Positions 23,701 through 30,769 of a stretch of 64,000 bases of DNA are shown here, piece by piece. The position numbers and the translations under genes were made by a program. Under the pieces are notes generated by a model. The model was not told where the DNA came from. It made no database searches and saw only the letters and a list, made by a program, of their open reading frames with translations. This DNA comes from Zygnema cylindricum (taxonomy: Eukaryota; Streptophyta; Zygnematophyceae; Zygnematales; Zygnemataceae). Location: assembly GCA_037447655.1 (NCBI GenBank), contig JBBHKE010000866.1:1-64000 (forward strand), in the 5' to 3' direction. Each line of letters starts with the position of its first letter. Positions within the stretch are counted from its first letter, which is position 1.

Positions 23701-23765
23701 ACCCCTTTTGTACCCCAAGACTCAGATGGTTTACCATCGTGCTTTTTAATTTATCCTGCAATATT
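20746..23765 (+). mobile_element. RLE-type non-LTR retrotransposon (LINE), about 3.0 kb
   Basis: Its bounds come from comparison with the uninterrupted paralogue at 38.4 kb: the left joint is near GCGTTATAAAATT and the right joint near TTTATGGATAAAAACCC. It holds one long ORF (20816-23518) and a 3' UTR ending in the conserved hairpin GATGG-TTTA-CCATC and ATTTATCCTG. There is no apurinic endonuclease domain upstream of the reverse transcriptase, and a restriction-like endonuclease lies downstream, as in the R2/NeSL/Utopia-type groups. Relatives lie at 6700, 18973 and 40380. Confidence 0.8.
20816..23518 (+). pseudogene. LINE polyprotein: reverse transcriptase, CCHC finger and RLE, one TAG
   Basis: The frame is open from 20732; the first ATG is 20816, with another at 20878. 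Reverse-transcriptase motifs appear in order: RPIAVGEVLYRLVARAI, QFGVATRGGCEAV, VLQVDVSNAFNTVDR (first catalytic Asp), TRQGDPLGGPLFAL, VADDTHI (VADD in place of the common YADD) and LGCPLG. After a thumb region comes a CxC-x9-HxxxC finger (CACGRVLGPDGVHLLRC, from about 22898), then a restriction-like endonuclease: IPSCRIDVVLLDG, FGDIVLANP, KAKERDY and FIPMAIEIFGCLG. The enzyme would nick target DNA and prime cDNA from the nick. TAG at 23012-23014 sits between the finger and the endonuclease; the frame resumes unchanged for 168 codons. A single CAG-to-TAG change would explain it. Otherwise intact, so the copy is young. Confidence 0.8.
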
Positions 23766-24215
23766 TTTATGGATAAAAACCCTTCCTCTGCTACTTGTGA
23801 ATGCGTGAGACCTCTAAGGGTCCACGACTTAAAATTAACCAATTGCGTCGCCGTGTGCAGGCTGAATCTGAATCGTCCGTTCGTTTGCATCTTTTGTGGC
23901 CGTGGATTTGCATTCGCGTCAAAGGTGGTACATGTGAATTTTGTCGTTTGACATTTCGCGTCACCAATTGTACGGCCGGCAACCCAAACTGGTTCGCCGA
24001 AATTCCAGCTGGCGAATTAAGTCGGTTCGCGGAGTTCCGACGACTGTCGCATTCGTATGCAGAATCCAAATCGTCCGCGGGTTTCACGGCGTCTGACCGA
24101 AATTTGTACAGCCCTGTCGTCACCGAAACATACCCACGTCTAAATTAGTGTGGCGTCCCTTTTGAATGACCATTTCTATGCGATCAAATATTATTAAATG
24201 CGTCAACGTGATACG
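23766..24215 (+). repeat. Right arm of the repeat interrupted by the LINE
   Basis: Aligns with 38463-38905 (GTGAATGCGTGAGACCTCTA, AAAGGTGGTACATGTGAATT, ATTCCAGCTGGC). Both strands stay open for about 100 codons in each copy, but I recognise no protein. Confidence 0.8.
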
Positions 24216-24224
24216 GCATGACAA

Positions 24225-24418
24225 CTGTCGTGCATATGACAAAGGAAATGATAAACATGCAACATAACCAGCTAAAAAATAAATGACAAAGAAATAAACA
24301 AGAAAGTCATGGACAAATCGGGAAAGTTGCGACAAAAATCTTTACAAGCATCAAGCAACAAATACACATATCACAAGAATAAATATAGGTAGGGTGAGAG
24401 TGGAAGCTAGGAGTCTCT
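24225..24418. repeat. 195-bp direct repeat, right copy
   Basis: Partner of 19873-20062 in the same orientation, differing at a modest number of positions. It ends exactly where the gypsy-derived region begins. Confidence 0.7.
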
Positions 24419-24440
24419 GTTTATTCCCTCGCCCAGATCT

Positions 24441-24677
24441 TTAGCCTGCCGAAGAGTTCACCAATAGGACTGGTAACTCTTCGCAGCCGCGACAAAACGA
24501 ATGGCCATCTCGAACCGTCGTCAATTCAAGGACTAAACACTCCATGTGAAATCCTTGGTTGCAATGGTCGCATAGGAGCATGGAAGTTTCTCCATCAGCC
24601 CGGTTGCAAAGTGTGCATTCTATAGCCTTAGTGATAGGCATGCGCATGGGATCCATATCCTGAGAGAGATTCGGCAA
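24441..24677 (-). pseudogene. PHD finger at the C-terminus of the gypsy polyprotein
   Basis: C4HC3 zinc ligands are complete: CTLC (residues 21-24), CDHC (36-39), H44 and C47 in GFHMEC, then CRGC (62-65). PHD fingers commonly read histone H3 tails. At the end of an integrase polyprotein it could steer integration toward chosen chromatin, much as chromodomains do in other gypsy elements; that role is inference. A break separates it from the integrase C-terminus at 24717. Confidence 0.75.
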
Positions 24678-24716
24678 ATTACATGGGGCACAATTCTTTG
24701 AATGCTCCCTAAAAGT

Positions 24717-25268
24717 TCACGTATCGGCTCCTTGAAGTCCCAACATGCCATTCGTGTCAACTTCGATAATTTGGAAAATATGAGGTGAAACATCTCTGTC
24801 TAAAGTATGGAACGATTGGCGCCGTAGGTAGAAGTAATCTCCCACTCGGTAAGGCTTCTGCTGGGGCCTGTAGTTGCAGCTGCGTGTCGTGGCAAAGTGC
24901 AAAGTATCTCGGTGTTGGGCGATCTGGTAGTTGCCGCTGCGTGTTGTGGCAAAGCGTAGAGTATCTCGGTGTTGGGCGATCAGCAGGTTGTCAAAAGCCA
25001 TGGGCATCTCTCGGGCAATAAGCAGCTCCTTGTTAGTAAGTTCTTCCAAAAAAACCTTGTCAGGCAGGTCTTCCAGAAAAAACCCGTCAAACAGTAAAGG
25101 AAGCGGAAAGCTTACGTCTTTTTGGATATTCCTACCCAACAACGGTTGACGCCCAAATAAGACATAGTATGTATTGAAATTAGTAAGGCTTGCCTGTAAA
25201 ACATTCAATATCCCATGGTAATGTAACCGAGTGACTCGTCCCAAACTGTAAAATATTTCTCTAAGCAA
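24717..25268 (-). pseudogene. Integrase C-terminal region of the gypsy element
   Basis: Contains NTYYVLFGRQPLL (post-core region), then YRVGDYFYLRRQSFHTLD and a VDTNGMLGLQG tail, as in the terminal beta-barrel part of gypsy integrases. A short phrase around AQHRDTLRFATTRSGNY is tandemly duplicated (near 24890-24990), a small internal expansion. Confidence 0.7.
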
Positions 25269-25345
25269 TGCTTACGTAATGCTAGCTAGAAGGTCTGAAC
25301 TGCATGTTTTGCCTATCAATCAGCCTGTGGATGATCTCGGCTTGT

Positions 25346-25546
25346 TCAACGATGGTCTATGAGCGCATCATCTAGCATTTCATGGAATTCTCTACGGAAT
25401 TCAGTCCCTTGATCTGTGAGGACTTCGGCTGGAGCGTCGTATCTCATAAAGACATGTTCCTTAAAAGCGTCGATGGAGAGCTTTGATTTTTTGTGTGGTA
25501 ACGCCACTACTTCAACCCATTTGCTAAAATTTTCAATCATGATCAT
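25346..25546 (-). pseudogene. Integrase catalytic core fragment
   Basis: IMIENFSKWVEVVALP, RYDAPAEVLTDQGTEF (second catalytic Asp in TDQG) and EMLDDALIDHR match the gypsy DDE integrase core. The third acidic residue is not in this fragment, and the frame ends soon after DHR. Confidence 0.8.
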
Positions 25547-25549
25547 TAT

Positions 25550-25880
25550 GTATTGTTTTCCTTCCGAGATATAGGGAAGGGACCTGTCAAATCACACGAC
25601 CAACTGTAAAACAACCTTCTGATCGGTAGTGGTTGGAGGATATTCTTCCGGTTGCTAAAAGAGGTACGCAGATGATCACATATTTCACACTTGTGCAATA
25701 TCGATGCGACATTAGATTGCATCCCAGACCACCAATAGCGTTCCTACAGCAAACTTAAGATCCTCTTGGTCCCATATTGACTTAGCTCGGTGTGAATTTG
25801 CTAGATCAGCAAGAGGCGCTCCGTCAGACGAGGCACGTGTCTATGACTACTGTTCACTAACAATCGAACTAGGGATCCAC
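25550..25880 (-). pseudogene. Integrase HHCC zinc-finger region
   Basis: The minus strand translates to ERYWWSGMQSNVASIL, HKCEICDHLRT, then PLPISRLFYSWSCDL and GPFPISRKE, the usual lead-in to the gypsy integrase core. Stops at both ends. First catalytic Asp region degraded to SCDLTGPF. Confidence 0.7.
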
Positions 25881-25929
25881 CTTACTGGAGATAATTTTTA
25901 CCTCTCTTCTTCACTCATTCCTCCTCCTC

Positions 25930-26625
25930 AGGTGTAGTGTCAGGTCGAAAAATTTGTGTGGAAGACATCACTGTAATATTTTACACGGACAATATCCTGA
26001 TCTTTTTACCAAATCCGCCTTTGCTCACATGCATAGAGCATTACCTCAAGATATTCGTTTGATAGGCAATGAACACCTTCTCGATGTAGAACCAATCGAT
26101 CTTCTCTTTGCCAGTTGGGAGTGTCAGGGCATGTCACGAGCAAGCAAAGGTCTTGGCTTAGCTGATCCTCGCACTAAATTATTTTTTGAATTACTTCGTT
26201 CATGCATTTTCTCGAATCTTTAGATCGACTATTTGGATATATCTTGGAAAACGTGGCAGCCTATAACGATCATCGACCTATAGTGTTAGCTGATTACAAA
26301 CGCATAGAAGCATTAATTAGTCCTCCTATTATCATTGATGCCGCTTGTCAAAGGTCCTTAGCTGATCGTGTCCGATCTAAATGGACCAACTTGATTGATA
26401 TTGGTCGCCTTAGAGAAGGAAATCTTTTTATCAGACTCACTTTTACAGATATTTAGACCGCACTTCTACCTTTTTATAAAGTCTAAACATGTATCCAGCC
26501 TGACCACCCACCGAATTACAACATTAATGTCTCAGGTCAACCACTCAAAGTTCTCCCCACTCTAGTGTCTTATCCACACTTCCACGCTTTCTTTAGTGAT
26601 GGGCCGAGTCTGCTCAAAAATTTCC
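25930..26625 (+). pseudogene. C5 cytosine methyltransferase C-terminal half (inverted)
   Basis: On the plus strand, opposite to the rest of the element: HHCNILHGQYPDLF, RALPQDIRLI, VEPIDLLFASWECQGMSRAS (motif IV, catalytic Cys kept, normal PCQ is ECQ), GLGLADPRTKLFFELLR. After a frameshift near 26195 comes ILENVAAYNDHRPIV (motif VI ENV), IEALISPPIIIDAA and RVRSKWTNL (QRxR-like motif VIII), then NVSGQPLKVLPTLVSYP. The order is that of the MTase fold. It is inverted relative to its N-terminal half at 26625-27061. Not active as it stands. Confidence 0.7.
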
Positions 26626-27061
26626 AAGCTAAAGGGTCAGTGTCGACTGAGTACAAGTGCTTGATAAGCAATACGTTGCGAAGGCATGAGAGTAGAGAGG
26701 TACCTATGCGTGCGAATAGATCTAAAATGACCAGACCGTCTTGATAAGGGTTGAGCTGAATTGGTTTCCAATTAATGGGAAAAAAACCGGAAGGATCTAC
26801 TGAAATGGGAGGAGAAGATGGAACTCGCCATAAAGAAATATGAACTGTGTGTTTGTAAATGTGATCAAACTCGCAAAAATCATTAATAAAACCTGGATTA
26901 TCCAAAAGTTTAGGCAAAAAAGGACTGTCGGGCATAATTTCTTCTGCGGATAGAGAATGTAAAATTTCAAATCCCACCGAATTTCCGTAATAAGCAGGGA
27001 CCGATTGGGCTGTGTGAGCCATAATGGGTATGGGTTGTCTTGTTGAAATTAGAGAATGCAA
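26600..27061 (-). pseudogene. C5 cytosine methyltransferase N-terminal half
   Basis: About 105 residues of unassigned lead sequence precede DGLVILDLFARIGTSLLSCL (motif I, the S-adenosylmethionine loop, normally FxGIG) and YSVDTDPLAWKF (motif II region). Coding similarity stops at about 26625, where the opposite-strand half begins. Motif I carries Ala/Arg in place of the usual Gly pair, suggesting relaxed constraint. Confidence 0.65.
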
Positions 27062-27238
27062 ATTTTCTTTTCCGGATAATAAGTAGGACGGTATGAAAAT
27101 GTCTGATCGTACATGTCTACACCGCCTCCTACTCTAAAAATCACATCTTGCCCCACTAAACACTCATAATCACTACATTTGGTGACCAATGCGTGAGCAG
27201 GAACTTCTGCAAAATTAGATTATGTACTATTTTGAAAC

Positions 27239-27607
27239 CTAAAACAGAGTGGATCCTTTGTTATGCCCAAAACACGTTCGGTAGTTTAGTAAACATGTCG
27301 TGGTGGACTGAAGTTTATTAGTTGTTAGACAAAGTTCGTGTGCAGAAGATGACCCCAAAATAACTGGTTTTGCATCGGTGTCCATAAGTGGTAATGACGG
27401 TGTGACACCATTGACGGAAAATGCACCCTTCCCGTTATCTAGAAAACTGATGTGTGGGTCAAGTGAACTACGCTCGTCAGTAGAGATAGGCCTAAGAGCG
27501 TCAAGATTACGGTTCATTTGTAAAGCGTGTAATGTTGTAGATGGGATGGATGAGACGGTATTTTTAGGGTTGGGAGAATCGGAAATCATAGTAGATAAAA
27601 TGCACAA
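27239..27607 (-). pseudogene. Retroviral-type aspartic protease fragment
   Basis: VNGVTPSLPLMDTDAKPVIL and GSSSAHELCL match the protease of this gypsy type, in which the active-site triplet is DTG followed by A-x-PVILG. Here DTG reads DTD, so catalysis would be lost. It lies between gag and the methyltransferase, as expected for the pol N-terminus. Confidence 0.65.
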
Positions 27608-27884
27608 TTCATCCTTAACCCTATGACTATCCTAAATAGAGCGGTCAACAATGGTGAGTGCTTCCGACGTGATGGTGGAAGCTATTTCAAGAAAATTAGT
27701 TACAGTTATTTGGAAAATGATAATGGAAGACGCGTGCTAGATTGTTTACCCTCCAATTGTGATCAATTGTCCCATTTTCAAACGTGGTTGCTTACTTTTG
27801 GATGGTTGAATCTCCTAAAACTCGACCAGCTAGCGTGGGAAGGTGGACAACTGTACGGGCCATACCAGTTAGGTGAGTTGGCGG

Positions 27885-28600
27885 TTTCATTTGAGCCATA
27901 AGGGCTATAAACTGGTCTTTGATCATAGCGGCCATTTGAGTTTGCATTTTCTCTCTCTCTCTTTCTCTCCGAGACACTTTAGGTGGAGAATTGTTTTTTG
28001 GCTTTTTAACGGTTAGACTTCTTTGGCAGATCTAGGCGGGATTCCACCATTTAGAATCTGATTTTGATATGAAAATTCAGGGTTTTAATGTGACAACGAT
28101 ACACAAAGTGGCCGGTCTGATTGCAGTGTGTACAGGTCGCAGATATATCCGGACACATTCGAGAATCGTGCCCGGTTTTGCCACATCGGAAACAAATTCA
28201 ATTTAATGGTTGGTTTGGAGGGGTTATAATAGCTAGAACCCTCGTTTGACGATTGTTTGGCCCTATGTTACGGGGATTTGGTGGATTGAAGGGAGGAGGT
28301 TCCCTTGGAGGTGCTTTTGGTCGGTCGTGGGCTTTCCACCAACAATTTGTCATGTCGTATTCAACCGCGTATTGGGCCGATTGGTCAAAAGTGAATTTGA
28401 GACCATATGTTTGGGTAAGATGGCTTTGAATAAATTTCTTCGACTGAAAAGGAAATTGTCCAACAAACTTCTGGACAGCTTCAACATCTGACATTAGATC
28501 GGGTAAAGCTTCCCGCAAGGTCTCCATACGGGCTCGTAAAGCGGGGGAAGTTTTGCTCGGTTTACGTTCAAAATTCATTAATTCTTTAACTTGGTTAGGA
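27885..28600 (-). pseudogene. Second (partial) gag copy
   Basis: A roughly 718-bp tandem duplication of the gag 3' region at 28603-29320. It keeps ALRARMETLREALPDLMSD, SKKFIQSHLTQTYGLKF and, after a TGA, the zinc knuckle CFRCGKTGHDSRMC and CTHCNQTGHFVYRC. Here the second knuckle retains both N-terminal cysteines, whereas the other copy has lost one. Confidence 0.75.
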
Positions 28601-28777
28601 TTTCATTTGAGCCATAAAGGTTGCAAATTGGTCTTTGATCATAGCGACCATTTGAGTTTGCATTTCCTCTTTTTCATTTTCTCTCTGAGACACTTTAGGT
28701 GGAGAATTTTTTTCTGGTGGAGAATTTATTTCTGGCTTTTTAACCGGTTGGACTACTTTAGCAGATGTAGCTGGGAT

Positions 28778-29497
28778 TCAACCATTTTTAATCTGATTTT
28801 GATATGAAAATTCAAGGTTTTTGATGTGACATCGATACAAAAAGTGGCCAGTCTGTTTGGAGTGTGTACATGTCGCAGATTTATCCGGACACATCCGAGC
28901 ATCGTGCCCGGTTTTGCCACATCGGAAACAAATTTGATTTAATGGTTGGTTTGGAGGGGTTCCCATAGCCGGAACCCTTAGTTGACGATTGTTTGGCCCT
29001 AAGTTACGGGGATTTGGTGGATTGAAGAGAGGAGGTTCCCTTTGAGGTGCTTTTGGTCGCTCATGGGCTTCCCACCAACAATTTGTAATCTCGTATTCAA
29101 CCGTATATTGGGTCGGTTGGTCAAAAGTGAATTTGAGACCATATGTTAGGGTAAGATGGCTTTGAATAAATTTCTTCGACTGAAAATGAAACTGTCCAAA
29201 AAAAATATGGAATGCTTCACCATCTGACATTAGATCGGGTAAAGCTTCATGCAAGGTCTCCATACGGGCTCGTAAAGCGGGGGCAGTTTCGCCCTGTTTA
29301 TGTTCAAAATTTATTAATTGTTTAACTTGGTTAGGAATTTGCATATGATACTCCTCTTGTAACAAATTAAACATTATGGTGAGAGGGTCGCGTAACAGAA
29401 TGGTCATCCCGCGTTGTGTCGGGACGGCGGCTTCGGCTGCAATGGCATATTGGAGGGTGTAAAAGGGACAATAATTGCTAGCACCACAATCCACCAC
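28778..29497 (-). pseudogene. Gypsy gag with CCHC zinc knuckles
   Basis: About 240 residues. A capsid-like region (LLQEEYHMQIPNQVKQLINF, SKKFIQSHLTLTYGLKF) is followed by a Pro-rich linker, a zinc knuckle CFRCGKTGHDARMC (C190, C193, H198, C203) and a second knuckle CTHSKQTGHFLYRC in which one Cys is Ser. Gag binds RNA and forms the particle. Read-through into pol is blocked by the duplicated gag downstream. Confidence 0.75.
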
Positions 29498-29589
29498 GAT
29501 GCACAGCGGAAAGCTCCAAGGATCATCCCGTAGCTCATATTTAGATATGTGTCTAAGTCCATAGCTATCACTCTTTTAAATCTAACCAA

Positions 29590-29770
29590 GTATTTGGAAA
29601 TCAGGGAAACACTAATTCAGATTTATAAAAGTGAGACTATACAGAGGCAACAATTAGTAAAACAAGAAATAGAGGCCTATGTTTATAAAGGCGGTAGCAT
29701 GATAGAATTTTGAAATGATATTGTTGTGTTATATGTTGAGCTTGCTAGTGCGGGATACGTAGAATCTAAG
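29590..29770 (+). pseudogene. Copia gag fragment upstream of the 5' LTR
   Basis: Translates to LIQIYKSETIQRQQLVKQ, EAYVYKGGSMIEF, TGA, then YVELASAGYVESK. It is collinear with gag of the neighbouring copia element (EMYRSGTIQEQKLADQ, FHKGEKMLDFCNELA). It stops at the first base of the LTR; the gag continuation is not found after the 3' LTR. Confidence 0.7.
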
Positions 29771-30769
29771 TGTTGAAATTAAAAGGTTTTCTTATGTATT
29801 TTCTAGGTTTCTTAAGTACTCTAAGATGAGGAAGGAAAAGCAAAGGCAACCTACTTCTAACTTCTCTCTCTAGCCCCATACTTGTCGTAGTCACTAGAGG
29901 CTAAAGAAGAAGCTAGAGCCATGGCTGCCTATGCTTCTCCTAGGGTCTGAAGGCAGTTCTTTGTTAAACTTACCAAAAAGGTTAACGGACCCAGGATTTG
30001 ATCCTGGTACCTACCGTACGTCTGAATAGACCAGCGTCGTTACCATATAGCTTATCACCTGTGTCGAGGTATATAGGTTACGATAGCTAGTTAGAGATGT
30101 ACAAATTGGAAAGTTCATTTAACTGACGAACGGACCACAATCACATAGATATAGTTAAACAGAATCACATCTAAAAGTACTGCTTGTATTTTAACGACTA
30201 TAAATTAAGGTCGATATTAATCGGACGGCGGAGAAAAAAGTCGGCATCGCGGAATAGACGATTTGGCGGTTTGCGGCCCCAACCACGCCGGGTGACACGT
30301 AGCAACACTACATTGGATAGCGGCATCTCCGGGACATACCATGGCGAACTCGAAAAATGGCAGGCGTCACCTTTTTGGCGATGTCGTACACTGGCCATAC
30401 AGAAAGTACTCCGGGCCATGTACTTTTCTGTACTGTACACTTACTTGATTCGCTCCGTACTTCAGTAGTAGAGGGATAAGAGAGGGGTTCAGGACTTAGA
30501 AAATATTAGGTAGCAACCTCTCTCCCAGAGCGCTTATGTATAAAAGGTCAACTTTGACCATTGATAATTAACTGCTCAAGGGAGCAAATTCAAGGATTCT
30601 TTTTGTGGCAGACTCAGAGGAGTCAACTCTTCCAAGGGGTGCAGTCTGGTCAGTCTGTTTTATGTCACTGTGTCAGCAATATTTAGACAAAACGAAAACA
30701 ACTGAGGTTATCCTAAAGGCTTCTAGCAAGCTGCCAACTCTGAGTACAAATGGAGGTTTTAGAGTTGCA
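29771..30769 (+). repeat. 5' LTR of copia element 1
   Basis: 999 bp, TGTTG...TTGCA. Contains a TATA box TATAAAAG at 30539-30546 and, at its very end, the ATG (30750) that opens gag. Homologous to 35138-36131 and to 61448-62487. Confidence 0.9.
30539..30546 (+). promoter_or_regulatory. LTR TATA box
   Basis: TATAAAAG, conserved in the 3' LTR at 35900-35907 and as TATAAAT in the LTR fragment on the minus strand at 39.8 kb; the copia 2 LTR has TACAAATT. Transcription would start about 30 bp downstream, marking the U3/R boundary. Confidence 0.7.

Larger units (their letters stand above)
24441..29589 (-). mobile_element. Rearranged Ty3/gypsy element with DNA methyltransferase and PHD finger
   Basis: Read on the minus strand the order is gag, duplicated gag, aspartic protease, C5 cytosine methyltransferase N-half, (inverted) methyltransferase C-half, integrase zinc finger, integrase core, integrase C-terminus, PHD finger. 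Reverse transcriptase and RNase H are absent, presumably lost at the inversion breakpoint near 25930. No LTRs were found. Every module has stops or frameshifts, so the element is dead. Methyltransferase-carrying retrotransposons are known from a few eukaryotic lineages, including charophyte algae (recalled, not checked). Confidence 0.75.

Noticed and set aside
23791-24148. Conserved open frames on both strands in the LINE-flanking repeat
   Set aside because: Open in both copies, but antisense frames are equally open and no family is recognisable; kept as repeat rather than gene.
27378-28807. Plus-strand frames opposite the gypsy gag and protease
   Set aside because: They are antisense shadows; the recognisable motifs are all on the minus strand.
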